A stretch of 64,000 nt of DNA, taken from contig CM066912.1 in assembly GCA_033964015.1 (NCBI GenBank), positions 14,853,399 to 14,917,398 on the forward strand. The letters run 5' to 3'. Numbering within the stretch: position 1 is the stretch's first letter; each line of letters starts with the position of its first letter. Shown piece by piece: positions 45,395 to 56,479 of this stretch. The position numbers and the translations under genes are program-made. Below the pieces are notes generated by a model, which saw nothing but the letters and a program-made list of their open reading frames with translations, had not been told where the DNA came from and searched no databases. Source of the stretch: Scolanthus callimorphus (taxonomy: Eukaryota; Cnidaria; Anthozoa; Actiniaria; Edwardsiidae).

Positions 45395-46160
45395 CCAAAC
45401 TTACATAACGCACACTCACAGAAAACAAAATCCCACTCCAATATGCAACCACTTTACCAAATAGCTACACACACACTCGCATAATGAAATCACTATGCGC
45501 ACACGTCACTCTTTGACATACCCAGCTAACTCATTTACTTACATAACGCAATCACCTACAGGACATACATTCCGCATACTTTCCCCATTTAAACAATTTT
45601 GTGTTACATACATCTGATATCAGGTATTAATACTCCCCCTACCCCAACAACTCCACCTCTCCCTCACTCCACTCCCCAACTTACAACTTACATAACGCAA
45701 ACTCAAAGAAAACAAAACCCCACCCCAATATACAACCATTCTACCAACTAGCACACACACACTCACATAATGAAATCACTATGCGCACACGTCACTCTTA
45801 GACCTACCCTAGCAAACTCACTTACTTACATAACGCAATCACCTACAGGACATACATTCCGAATACTCCCCCCCCCCCCCCCCCCATTCAAACAATTTTG
45901 TGCTACATACATCTGATACCGGGGTACCAATACACCCCCCTACCCCAACAACTCCACCTGTCCCCCCCTCCCCTCCACAACTTACAACTTAAAAACGCAA
46001 ACTCTATGAAAACAAAACCCCACCCCAATATACAACAATTCTACCAACTAGCTACACACACACACTCACATAATAAAATCACTATGCGCCGACGTCACTC
46101 TTTACCCAGCAAACTCACTTACTTACATAACGCAATCACCTACATGACATACATTCCATC
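45395..46160. repeat. C-rich sub-repeats within array unit 2
   Basis: The same sub-repeats as in 43080-43880, including C runs of 17 or so bases near 45868 and of 14 or so near 46231. Confidence 0.75.
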
Positions 46161-47517
46161 GACCTTTCCAGCCACACAAAAATATAGATTATATTGTAGC
46201 CTCGCATACACTAAGCAGACACCCATCAGTCCCCCCCCCCCCCCCTCCATACCGTGGTGAGGTGCGGTTGTAACTAAACGCCACTTCCGATTTTTGTTGT
46301 CCTTTTACATTCCTTTACGTGTAGCACATGCCTGCATCTTATCAAACACACGATTATCTCCCACACATCTGACATTTGGTTAGCTAAGACCCTCTCCTCC
46401 AATCACATCTCAGTCATTGCTTGTTATCGCTGTAGCGCACTACAGTACCCCCCATCCTATCCTATATCCAGTCACGTCCCACGCCAGAATTAGGCTTTCT
46501 TCACATCATGGCACACTCTACTCACCATGCATTTTCCTATAAAGGATATTCAAGTTACCCAGGTAAACTTCTACCTTTCCTTTCAGCTTCATTTATTATC
46601 CTCTATTCTTTGGCAACACGTAATAGACGCTTGTGTAGAGGCGAGATATTTGTGGAGTGCTCCCTTATATTTCGAAACACAAGCGGACCTTACAACACTC
46701 GACCCCTACCACACTAGTTTAGGCGCCAGTTTAAAAGAGCGCAGTTTGTTTTGCCTTTTATTTACTTTAGGTTAGGTCGTTTTCCCCGGCACCTCGCTAC
46801 TTTTCTCCCCCATAGGTCTAGGTGGTAATGCTCGCCTCCTGATGACAACATATAAATCCACCTAGCTTAAAGTGTTGGCCTTATTACCTTAGTGAGCTCA
46901 TTCAGGTCTCTCGTCTATCTTTCTCTGTAGCTTATATACTTATTGTTATATTTTATATTCATTCTATGTTCTAGTTTACGCACGTTTCGCATTCAATTCA
47001 TGTACATGGCAATATCACTACCTAAGTATTTTTTTCCCACTCTGAATTGCAACTCTGTTTGAGTTGTTTTATCAGAATACATCAGCAACACGTAAGTATA
47101 ACACGTAAGGTATCACGCCACCTTTCCCTTTTTTCCGGGTTATCACAATAGTCCGTTCCTGTAAAGCAGTTGTTGTCACACAATGTATCACACAACTTCG
47201 CGTCATTCGTTTAGTGCATCTTTTTTCCTGTTTCTTTTTCAGTCTTACCGTGTACTTCTCATTCGTCCTTTATAACATACACAAGCTCACTCCTTATGTT
47301 ACGGTCCGAATACTCTCCCCGTTTAGGCGGTTTTGTTCTACATACATCTGATACCGGGGTACCAATACTCCCCCTACCCCAACAACTATATATATGCTCC
47401 AAAGCCTTCAATCGCTTTGGTCAGCGGTTCCTTTAGTTGAAGCATGTAACCTAGCCCATGTGTCTTTGCAAACCCTACATTGCGTGAAAATAACGAGCGG
47501 AGTCCCCGAGTTCGGAA

Positions 47518-47592
47518 TCGAGTCACATATATGCATGTGACATATATGCAGATATATTGCTACTTATATGCAACACATATGTTCGTTTGGTA
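47518..47592. repeat. Short CATATATG cluster abutting a TRAF-like exon
   Basis: Ends CACATATGTTCGTTTGGTAAG, the same terminus as at 30516. The last AG sits where the acceptor of the following exon would be. Confidence 0.6.
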
Positions 47593-47593
47593 A

Positions 47594-47824
47594 GGGATCA
47601 AAGACCACTGGTGCCCTGATGGTCTTGTAATTTGCCCTAATCAGGAATGTGAAGAAAATATGAAAGGGAAGGGAGCTTCAGGCTCACAAAGAAAGTTGCC
47701 TGAAAAGCAAAATCAGTTGCAATAACTGCAACCTGGAGATACAGAGAGAGAAAGAAGATGACCATGCTGCGTGCAAACAAAGGAAAGAAGCATGTACCCT
47801 GGGATGCAAGAGGTTATTAAAAAG
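47594..47824 (+). CDS. TRAF-type zinc-finger exon (frameshifted)
   Basis: The frame begins HWCPDGLVICPNQECEENMK and, after a one-base shift, continues ELQAHKESCLKSKISC, CNNCNLEIQREKEDDHAAC, KQRKEACTLGCK. The alternating C-x-C ... H-x3-C spacing is that of TRAF-type zinc fingers, found in TRAF adaptors and related ubiquitin-pathway proteins. A donor AAAAG|GTATAT follows. No RING or MATH domain was found nearby, so this may be an orphan or decayed exon. Confidence 0.5.
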
Positions 47825-50179
47825 GTATATCTTAATTTTTTACACCTTATGCACTTGGTCGCTGTCACACTATAATACCCCTTTAGCCACAGGTAGGAAA
47901 AAGCCGAATTTGCTCAAAAAATGAAAAAGTCATGCAAACACATGACTTCCCTATACCATTTAGCCTGACAATTCTAAATTCTCTTCAAATTACTTATAGG
48001 TCCAAGCTATTGGTGTTGTATGTTAGAGTGGATTTCAGATGACTGTCATGAGTAATTCGCAATTACTTTGTAATCACTCCTGTATAGGTTTTATTCAGAT
48101 TGGTGTAATCCTTCGCAATTCACCGATCCCGCATTCGTTGTTATACCCCTAGTTACTGTTGCTACGTCGGACAAGCCAAATTTTATCTTTGGCATAGAGC
48201 GCAGAAAAGACACTGATTGCAGGGAGGTGTTAGAAGTTGTTGCATGCAATTTGGATGTTATACTTTTACCTTGAAAAGCTGAATAATTATTGAAAAATCT
48301 TCTATATTCAAGTTTGTTGCTCAGACATTTTGAATTCCGTAGGGAAAAGTTCCTATTGTTTGCTATGAGTGGGCGGAGCTATGTCAAAATAGGGATCGGT
48401 CTATTGCAGGTTGTTCACTACAGTTATATGAAATTCGCTCTAATAACAATGAGACTGCTTGTCAATATAGTTGTTTTTAATTCTAGTTGTGTGCATCATT
48501 TGCCGGCAGGTGTCACAAATACCTTCTTCAGTGTACCATTCTAGTTACAAAATAAATTAAAAAAAATACTGAATTTTCTTCACAGTATCGTTTTCCTCTA
48601 AAACAGGATCATCAATTTTCCAATTTTTCCCTAAAAGAATATGATGGTCAACCCACCATCTAAATAGAGAAAACCACCCCAAGGGGTGACATCCCTTTAT
48701 ACACAAAAGCAATTCATCTGAATTCAATTTGAAATCACAAGTATGAATTCAGACCAAAATTGAGGCTCATTTACCACTTTATTATATCCATTTTGCAATC
48801 ATAACACAACATTTTGAAATGGCAGAATTTGAGTACTAACCATTGCTACTTAGAACTAGATTGTCGGAGCATGCACATTTGCACAACACTAGGTTCGAAA
48901 AACTTAATGTCAATTTTCTGTTTTGAAAGGAAACAGTCATGTTTTGAATGTGGAACACCCACTAGAATCTGCTTGTGCAAGTGAAAAAATAGTTCGGGTC
49001 GTCAATCAGCCCTATATTTCCTATATTTTTTAGATTCTCCTATATTTCCCTATATTGTCTTGAAATGCCCTATATTTCTTATTATTTGGATTTTGCAAAA
49101 AAAAAAAAAACATGAACCCTTCGTGAAAAAGATTGAAAGTGGAACTTTGGCAATTATTTGCACCCTGCATATCCTGTAATTTCACATGCTGGGCTCTAAA
49201 TTTTCCCTAAAAACTGCCTTGTGTTTTTATATGTCATGCCCCCCATTTTTTTGAGGCTTGGTATGGCCTGTATGTACTAAAGTGTGAAAAACAAAAGACC
49301 AGGAGCTACATGCTGCCAAATCACTGTATTCTGAAGCAAAGAAAAGGCCCTAAAAGGAATAAACCTGAAACAGTGCTACAACAATAGCTCAAGGACTTTT
49401 AGAGCTAACGAAAAACCTCTTTCTTTTAACAAACAAAAGTGAAAACGGTGGCGACCAGATTCTAAAAGAATTTTTTTATTTAAGCACCATTCGCACCCCT
49501 TGAAAAAAGTTCATGTTGGGCCCTGCATCGTTATTTTCACTTCAAATGTTGATGTGCTGAAAGTATTGAGCTTTTAAGCATTAAAATGTCTTATTGTGCA
49601 TAGGTTGCGTAGAGAATATAAAGTTTTACCAATATGTCCTACATCCCTATATTTGTCCTATATTTTCTCTAGATGCCCTATCGTTTTGTCTAATTTTTGA
49701 GAAATGATCATTTGAAGGCCTGAATAGTTTATCATGGTGCAATTTAGGGAAAAAATGACACTCTTGTCAGGCAATCTGATCACAGAATGCACCCATAATT
49801 TCAAAATGCAATAATAAACAACATTAATTAGAACGTCTTCCAAATTAATTTGGGATTTCCAAATTAGAAAATTATGTTGTAAAATGCTGGACTTGCACAG
49901 AATTTGGCAAAAGTCTGGATTGTTTGCAACATTCCATCAGAATGACAAAAATTATGTAGCAGAGTATCGTTTCAGCCCCAAAATCGAGCTAAAAACGGTA
50001 TGCGTTAGACAGCTCGTTTTAGCAATAAGTGCATTTTCATGAGAATTACGTACATTGAAAATGGTTACTTGCACATACTTCGATTTTAGAAGAAAAAATC
50101 ATTGCACTGATAGTTGATTTCTGCAAAGGCAGAAAAATTGTATGACGAAACTCCTCATTTTGTAGTTTTCTTCTACCGC
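47825..50179. other. No gene recognised
   Basis: Contains one end of the AGAGTGGATTTCAGATGAC MITE family at 48023 and CCCTATATTTCC-rich DNA at 49010-49080, with a similar stretch at 49635-49680. No exon is supported. Confidence 0.35.
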
Positions 50180-50927
50180 ATCTAATAGAGTCCGAATTTC
50201 AGACCCTCTTACCGTAATACAAGGTCTGAATGCCATACCCTCTTACCATAATCTTACGAGCTCTGAATTTCAGACCTCTTACCGTAATCAAATAAGGTTT
50301 GAATTTCAGACCCAATGACTGTATAAAAATTTAGCATGGTCTGAATTTAGACCCCTTACTGTTTATCCAATGTGGTCTGAATTTCCGACCCTCTTTCCGC
50401 AATAACACAATGTCTGAATTTCCACCCTCTTACCGCATAACACAATGTCTGAATTTCGGACCCTCTTACCGCAATAACACAATGTCTGAGGTTCGGACCC
50501 TCTTTGCCGCAATAACACAATGTCTGAATTTCGGACCCTCTTACCGCAATAACACAATGTCTGAATTTCGGACCCTACCGCAATAACACAATGTCTGAAT
50601 TTCGGACCCTCTTACCGCAATAACACAATGTCTGAATTTCGGACCCTCTTACTGCAATAACACAATGTCTGAATTCGGACCCTTTTACCGCAATAACACA
50701 ATGTCTGCATTCAGACCTTCTTACAGTAATAACACATTGTCTGAATTTCAGACCTTCTTACAGTAATAACACATTGTCTGAATTTCAGACTTTCAGTCTT
50801 ACCGTAATAACACATTGTCATTGTCTGAATTTCAGACCCTCTGACCATAATAACACAATGTCTGAATTTCAGACCCTCTAAGTACCGTAATAAGTGAAGT
50901 ATGAATTTCAGACCCTCCTACTGTACA
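50180..50927. repeat. 37-bp minisatellite
   Basis: About 18 units of ACCGCAATAACACAATGTCT plus GAATTTCGGACCCTCTT. The central units are nearly identical and the edge units are diverged, typical of an active tandem array. There are no unique spacers. Confidence 0.92.
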
Positions 50928-51647
50928 CGTGTGAGGCCAGAATGAGAGACCACGAAATTCATAAGGCTTTAGTAATAATAAGTACTTGGATTTTAGTAAT
51001 ATTTTGACTCAGCTGTTTGATAAGCAAAGTAGAATACACATGTTTCCTTTTCAGGCTAGAAGGATGCCCATCTGTCCATTTTAATAAAACACTTTATAAG
51101 CAAGACATTATATTTTAAGGTTATATTGCTGATAACTTAAACTAATAATTATGGATGCTTGCCACTGTGCCCCTCTCATATAGAATCTGGGTATAAATTA
51201 AAACCGGAATGGCTATTTGCTAATTTTCCTATACATTTTGAAATTTTGGGTGGTTAAAAACAGGGGGGCCTGGGACTTCTTATTAACCTTCCCTACCTTG
51301 TCATGATAATATAAAAGCAATTGTTTAATTGTTGAACCTTGCAAAATCAGTATATTTTGTTTCTAAACCACTGATGGCTCAACTCTCCCTCAGTAGTCAC
51401 TGGAATAATTTGATATCATGAATGTGTCTGATTAGGGTACCGCAATCTCACACGACTTCTACACATTGAATATGGTGGGTTTCCTCAGCTCTGCCGACCT
51501 CAAAATACACTGCTTCCCTCAGACTCAGTAAACAAAAGTTTTAATGCTAAAAATGGTTTATGAGAACCTCTATTTACGTTTTTACTGTCCAGAGCTCAGT
51601 GTCCAATTTCCACTTGTAAATGTTCTGTTTCTCTTAGTCTAGTATAC
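50928..51647. other. 3' flank of DUF7869-type gene
   Basis: No feature supported. It would hold the 3' UTR and polyadenylation site of the minus-strand gene. Confidence 0.35.
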
Positions 51648-51988
51648 TCAGTTTTCAAATAACTTCTTGTACTTGGAAACAGCATATTGCTTTCGTCAAA
51701 TTAAAAGAATGCAATATTATGCTTGTTTTTGGAAGAAGGTCTGTCCAGGCCACTTCTTCCCTATTGCGTCGAGTATTCAAGGCCTTAAACTTGCCTTGTA
51801 CTTCCCTTCCAGTATCGGATTCTAACTTTGTCTTCCTCTAACCCTAATACCTTAACAATACAAGGATCATATCTGGCATCACTGAGCAAAACAGCAGCAA
51901 ATTTGTCCACCTCAATCGCTGAGCCTGTGTAATCCTCAACAAATTGAACAGGGTTCTGTTGAACTCGTCTGTATGCCCCAGTGTATAT
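51648..51988 (-). CDS. DUF7869-type gene, last exon
   Basis: TTCTTGTTCAG|ATA acceptor, phase 0. It encodes IYTGAYRRVQQNPVQFVEDY, then a beta-rich segment (VLLSDARYDPCIVKVLGLEE, DKVRIRYWKGS). After a one-base shift near 51793 come EEVAWTDLLPKTSII and HSFNLTK. After another near 51695 it ends KQYAVSKYKKLFEN and TGA at 51648. The W-G--- ... WTD-L ... L-- ending is the usual tail of these proteins in cnidarians. Both shifts need one added base. Confidence 0.68.
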
Positions 51989-52216
51989 CTGAACAAGAAG
52001 AAACATAATAAGGTCTACTATTCTAAAAGGATCGGTCTAGTATTTTTTGCTCCTGTATAAATTTACATGAAATAGGATATTCAACCAGGCAAAGCACTAT
52101 TAACACTACATGCACTTGTGACTAAATATGAAATGGAGTGCTTATTACTCTGCATGATTGCACGTGTATATCAATTTCAATTGTAGGTGTGGCTTGGAGT
52201 CTTGTCCACCACTTAC

Positions 52217-52507
52217 CAGTCTTGTTTCCTGAGTTTCTTTTTCCTGCAGTGCTACAAGGTTGTCAGGAACTTCAATGTCACTTGCTGCAGGTCTTACTTT
52301 TTGACAGGACTTTAGCATTTCTATAGGGCACTGGTACAACTCTGGGAGATGGGTAAGCTGGCCTGCGGTCTCCAACCAGTTTTTCCATACTTCATAGACT
52401 CCTCCTGGGTAATGCTCTTTGAATTTCTCAACGTCAGCAACCAAACGAGGCAGGTCAACTTTTTCAAGGGTAGGTCGGAGGAGTTCAGGCTTTCTAGTAG
52501 GGATTGA
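52217..52507 (-). CDS. DUF7869-type gene, exon with MITE at its acceptor
   Basis: A 291-bp phase 0-0 exon codes SIPTRKPELLRPTLEKVDLP, then VEKFKEHYPGGVYEVWKNWL, then LPELYQCPIEMLKSCQKVRP, ending ETRL|GTAAGT. Its acceptor AG is part of the 8-bp target duplication of a MITE, so a second copy of the AG with the original T-rich tract lies 414 bp upstream (at 52922-52923). The exon itself is intact. Function unknown; see the core domain exons at 54136-55348. Confidence 0.65.
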
Positions 52508-52509
52508 CT

Positions 52510-52915
52510 CCCGGGGGGGGTTCTTCACATGTCGACCTGATAGGGGTGCTCGTCGTATTTTTAGGGGTCAAAATCGACTCTCCAGTATTTTTAGGGTGTA
52601 TCGGAGAAACGTTGTGGTTTTCACTAATACATGGTATTTTTTAGGGGTACGCAAATGAATGAAAGGGTCACAAACCAAGCAAAACGTTTCTGGGTTTCTT
52701 TGTTCATTTATAGCTCTAAAAAATGGCCTGTTTTGAGATAAGAAACAATGAACAATCACAAAAAAGGTTTATTGTTGGTATTTTTTAGGGGTCATTTTGT
52801 TTTATAAGTATTTTTTAGGGGGTGGATTTTTTATGTCCTGGTATTTTTTAGGGTATATTTTCCTATGTCCCGACGAGCACCCCTATCACTCTTACTTGGG
52901 AGAACCCCCCCCGGG
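52510..52915. mobile_element. hAT-like MITE inserted at a splice acceptor
   Basis: CCCGGGGGGGGTTCT and AGAACCCCCCCCGGG are terminal inverted repeats, with GATAGGGGTGCTCGTCG as a second inverted block. The target duplication GATTGACT (8 bp) lies at 52502-52509 and 52916-52923. An 8-bp duplication is the hAT hallmark. The interior repeats GTATTTTTTAGGGG four or more times. Inserted across the acceptor of a DUF7869-type gene exon. Confidence 0.82.
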
Positions 52916-53216
52916 GATTGACTATGAAACAAAGTTGTATCAGGTTTAGTTTTCTAATTAATGATATAGCAGCTACTGAGCAAAAGTGTGCCCAATGTGA
53001 AGAGGAAGGGTTAGCGTTTTTTTTCTCATTTGTTTCATATGTGTTATACAAAATTTTGGGACCTTGCTATGCCAGTGTATACCTGTGGGCACCAGAGGGT
53101 TTCTTTTGTTCACACAACTCATTAAAAAATAGAGAAATAGTTTTTCTACACTGATGGTTTACCATCGAAGGTTGAAGATACATCTTAACTGTTTTGTAAA
53201 ACCATCTAATGTTATA

Positions 53217-53382
53217 CAGTCGAAGCTCTGGTAAGCGACCCCCTCGTTAACTGAACATTTCGGTCGTTAACGGAGCTGGTTGCTTACGAGAACGGCTCTC
53301 ATAAGCGACCACCAAGCGGCTTTCTACTTGAACAATAGGTGTTGGTCGCTTACAAGAGCGATCGCACAGAGAGCTTCGACTG
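53217..53382. mobile_element. Mariner-like MITE
   Basis: CAGTCGAAGCTCTGGTAAGC and GAGAGCTTCGACTG are inverted ends bounded by TA on each side. The interior has CTTACGAGA/CTCATAAGCGAC inverted pairs. It is intronic in the DUF7869-type gene. Confidence 0.82.
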
Positions 53383-53418
53383 TATATGAATTCAAACTCA
53401 TTTTAGCACAGTGCATAC

Positions 53419-53636
53419 CTTAGTAATATTTGAGGTCCTTCCCATTTCATGTGCGAATAGTTCCTATAGAACATTTCACACTTGCCATCCTCATTCCTCA
53501 CAAACTTAAAGCACTTTGGATATGTGTGCTGATGAAGCTGTTCTCCATGGGGATCAAGCCAGTCTTTGATATTGTATACCACTTGCAGCAAGAAAGGATA
53601 CACCTTAACAGATGACATGCAGCATCTGAATGCATT
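53419..53636 (-). CDS. DUF7869-type gene, exon e
   Basis: Acceptor GATTACAG, donor CTAAG|GTATGC. The main frame reads VVYNIKDWLDPHGEQLHQHT, YPKCFKFVRNEDGKCEMFYR and NYSHMKWEGPQILL. The KCFKF ... CEMFYRNYSHM-WE block is a conserved C-terminal piece of this protein family. Its first 40 bases are in a different frame from the rest when entered in the phase left by the preceding exon, so another one-base error is likely near 53600. Confidence 0.65.
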
Positions 53637-54135
53637 CTGTAATCTGTAAACAAGCTTGTTAAAAAACAAATATGGAAGGGCATGCGCATGGAGGGGGGGG
53701 GGGGGGGGGATGCAGTTTTGGGATGGGTTTTGTGCCAATCATGTGGCCCAGATATTGATACTGACACATCACATCATAAGTCACTAGAACCAAGATGCAC
53801 GCAATGGCTGTTTCTTAATTATCCATATTAATCATCAAAATAAAATTCAGGAAAACTGAAATTTTGTTTTATTTGCTATCTGTAAAATTTGCTGTTCAAT
53901 GCATCTAATTTGCTATCCCTAAGGGTAAAGATTTTGCAATTTTGCAGACAAGTAGCCCTGTCTATTCCAATCGTGTACCTGGTGAGGGAGGATCCATGGA
54001 ACCACCCTTGGGTCACCCAGTGCGCACATCAAGCATTATAAAATGAATCAAGGAATTGGCTATTTAGATTTTTCAAAAATATACAAAATTAAATTTTCTT
54101 TCAGGGAGCTACTTTTTATTCTATGTATATCTAAC
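53637..54135. other. Intron with G run
   Basis: Contains a G run at about 53692-53709. Nothing else stands out. Confidence 0.4.
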
Positions 54136-54241
54136 CTTCAAGAGAGTAGATGTCACTTTGACGAAGATGTTTGGAGTATACACCAAAAACAGCATCAATG
54201 TCTTCATGGGTATGGCCAACAGGAAGAAAGTTCATGCGTAC
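54136..54241 (-). CDS. DUF7869-type gene, HTHEDID exon
   Basis: Acceptor TTCTTTAG|GTA, donor GAAG|GTTAGA. It encodes VRMNFLPVGHTHEDIDAVFG and VYSKHLRQSDIYSLE. The invariant LPVGHTH-DID-F motif is the hallmark of the DUF7869 family (family knowledge). The His and Asp residues suggest a metal-dependent, nuclease- or transposase-like active site, but no activity has been shown to my knowledge. This exon is intact. Confidence 0.8.
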
Positions 54242-54931
54242 CTAAAGAATATGAAAATGCCTTTGTACTTTGCAAACAAGTCCAGAAATAATTGTTATTT
54301 TCATATGCAATAGTCGCAGATGGAGTTCTTTGTTTGTATAATTATAATTATAATTATAATAAAACATTAAGACATTAATATTACATACCTGCCAGCCCTG
54401 AAATCCCCCAAACCAGGATATTTTTTTCTCAATACAACAACTATATGAGAAAATCACAAGGAAATATACGTATAAAATATATTTACATGGAAAGTTTCAA
54501 TTTTTTCAATGGAGACTGAGGGTAAAACCGGGAGTCTCCAGTGTTAACTGTGAGAGTTGGCAGGTATGATATTATTAGTAGTACTTATTATAAGTAGCAG
54601 TAAGTATGAAAAGCACATGTAGTTCTTATGGGTCTGAAATTCATATTGTGACATGGATAACATGCTATAGCCCAAATGAACTGAGGCATGCATTTCTAGA
54701 AAGCCCTACTGGACTAAGAGCCAGATGCAGGAAGATAACACTCAGGGAGTTTTTCTCCTGGGATGTGTGTAATGTCTTTCTTACATCTGTATCGGTACAA
54801 TGTAGCTTTTTGTTAGGTAAGCTAAAAGAAGAGTCTGCAGAGTCTGAAACAAATATTCAATAGTTGGTTGAAAGGAACTTCTTATCCACAACATTATCAA
54901 GATGTTAAATACAGTAATATATAAAAATTAC

Positions 54932-55348
54932 CTTCTGAAACACTTCAAGCTCAATAAGTAAAGCCAGTGTCCACATCAGGTATTGATTTTTATTCTCCTT
55001 AACACAGTTGTCAAGTTGTAGATACAACACTGGTGGTAATTTGTATAATTCAGTCCATTTTAGTATCATCGAAAGCAGCACAGAGACAGTAAGATGGAGT
55101 CATGCTTCCACTGGTATAAGTCAAATGAGCCAAACACATCCTTCCCAGCAACTGACTGGCCACTGTGGAAGATGCCACCAACAAGATGAGTGCCAAGGGT
55201 AGCCAGATTACAGTTGGCCTTGGTTTGTATTCTCACTCTTGGGACTGATGTGCTTTTCTTATCCATGCCATCATCAATGATTGTTAGGTACTTGTTGGGG
55301 TATCGCCTTGCTTTGTATCGGTGCAGATAGTACACACGCCTTTCCCTC
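54932..55348 (-). CDS. DUF7869-type gene, core domain exon
   Basis: 417 bp from the acceptor TTGAAG|G to the donor AGAAG|GTAATT. The frame reads YPNKYLTIIDDGMDKKSTSV, LATLGTHLVGGIFHSG, GSFDLYQWKHDSILL. After a missing base near 55105 it continues MILKWTELYKLPPVLYLQLD, NCVKENKNQYLM, LLIELEVFQK. The pattern D-GMD (likely first acidic residue), H--G, DL-QW-HDS and L-LDNC-KENKN is that of DUF7869, placed by me with transposon-derived proteins of invertebrates. With the one-base correction the phase matches both neighbours. Confidence 0.78.
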
Positions 55349-55382
55349 CTTCAACAGAGGAAATGTTTTAAATAATTGAAGT

Positions 55383-55755
55383 TGTTATATAGCGAGTGCT
55401 CACTCCAACCGAGCACGCGCTCTTATTGGCTAAATCAAGGTCACGTGGTGAAGAACAAATCAAATATTCCCCGATCAGTCAATATTTCTAAAAATTATTG
55501 ACCGGTCGGGGAATATTGCTTTCGTGCGTCGCGTTTGAGAGTGGGAAAAATAGAAGTTTATTGTAAACACGCGTGTCTCTTTAAAAACCTTTGCTAATTT
55601 TGATAAGTTTTTGCTAATGCAAGAAAACTGTGAGATTTTAGGAGTGTTTTTATTTTACATGATGCAGTCGCGCACACACTTTGCAACTTCTCTTTCGTTC
55701 TTGAAATACATTGTTTTGATTTAATAATTGACGTTTATTTTTTGCTATATAACAA
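55383..55755. mobile_element. Foldback MITE with TGTTATATAGC ends
   Basis: TTGTTATATAGCGAGTGCTC and TTTGCTATATAACAA are inverted ends. An inner inverted pair (TATTCCCCGATCAGTCAATA / TATTGACCGGTCGGGGAATA) is present. Intronic. Confidence 0.7.
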
Positions 55756-55756
55756 A

Positions 55757-55895
55757 ACACTTAATGACTGCACCCTCGGGAAACACCAGTTTTGTTTCCC
55801 TCGAATCTCGATGTTTCCCTCGACTTCGTCTCGGGAAACATTGAGATTCTCGGGAAACAAAACTGATGTTTCCCTCGGGAGCAGTCATTAAGTGT
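55757..55895. mobile_element. Near-perfect hairpin MITE
   Basis: ACACTTAATGACTGC, CCCTCGGGAAACA and AGTTTTGTTTCCC occur again in reverse complement, so most of the 139 bp folds on itself. It directly abuts the previous element. Confidence 0.8.
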
Positions 55896-56183
55896 ATAAT
55901 ATCTTCTATTAGAGGTCCTGTTCTAGTAGAGGTCCTGTTCATGAAATTAATCACACATGCTTGAAGGGGATTGTGTAGTGGGTTTCATTAGATCTTGTAA
56001 AACCTGACTTTTCTGAAAGCTAATACTGTAGACAATTGCTAAGCCTATTGTTCCTTACATTAATCCCCAGGGACACACTTATCCCATTTGAACACACCCT
56101 AGAACATTGAACATACCCTACACTATGAACCATACATATTTTCCACCCAAAGCTCAAGTTGTTTTCAAATATTCTGTACATAC

Positions 56184-56305
56184 CACACCAATTCCATGTG
56201 ACTCTTCAGAAGCTTATCGATTTCCTGTCTTTTCCTCTTGTCAAAGGTTTTTTCCTTTTCTTCTTTGTGCTTCGTGCAAGTTGTGCACTTAGTGAAGCGG
56301 TTTTC
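56184..56305 (-). CDS. DUF7869-type gene, Cys/Lys-rich exon
   Basis: Acceptor TTCATTCTAG, donor GTGTG|GTATGT, 122 bp. It encodes ENRFTKCTTCTKHKEEKEKT and FDKRKRQEIDKLLKSHMELVW. The N-R-TKC--C motif followed by a charged helix usually directly precedes the DUF7869 core. Phase 0 entry and phase 2 exit match the exons on both sides. Intact. Confidence 0.75.
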
Positions 56306-56479
56306 CTAGAATGAAGATGACATTAAAATCATTATGGAATGAACTAATGACTTGCAGCTGCTTATGTTCCATGGCATTACAATTATCATTACAGGAAGTT
56401 GCATAAATTGCTAAGAAATTAACAAGAGGAAGGTGGTAGGTGGATTACATCAAACCAAAACGCTGAGCAAAACAGGATT

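Larger units (their letters stand above)
41778..47391. repeat. Tandem array of 2.3-2.8 kb units
   Basis: TGTTGGCCTTATTACCTTAG marks unit starts at 41778, 44561 and 46873, giving two units of 2783 and 2312 bp and a third partial unit of about 520 bp. Each unit has a leader (GTTTACGCACGTTTCGCAT, CACCTTTCCC), then three or so C-rich 250-300 bp sub-repeats (GATACCGGGGTACCAATACT, ACTCCCCCTACCCCAACAAC), then a trailer (CCACGCCAG, ATAAAGGATATTCAAGTTAC). The units lack long conserved frames. A small frame (MHFPIKDIQVTQV..., about 82 codons) is shared, but it has changed mostly at non-synonymous sites, so I do not call it a gene. It is satellite-like. Confidence 0.85.

Noticed and set aside
42496..46260. 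Several open frames of 100-154 codons in the C-rich array
   Set aside because: They arise from stop-poor C/A-rich DNA, are Pro/Thr/His low complexity, and are not conserved in frame between array units.
44115..46775. Shared 80-90 codon frame (MHFPIKDIQVTQV...) in both array units
   Set aside because: Most differences between the two copies change the amino acid and no family is recognisable, so coding is not supported.
50180..50927. Regular 37-bp repeats reminiscent of a CRISPR array
   Set aside because: Units are directly adjacent with no unique spacers, there are no cas genes, and the context is animal DNA. It is a minisatellite.
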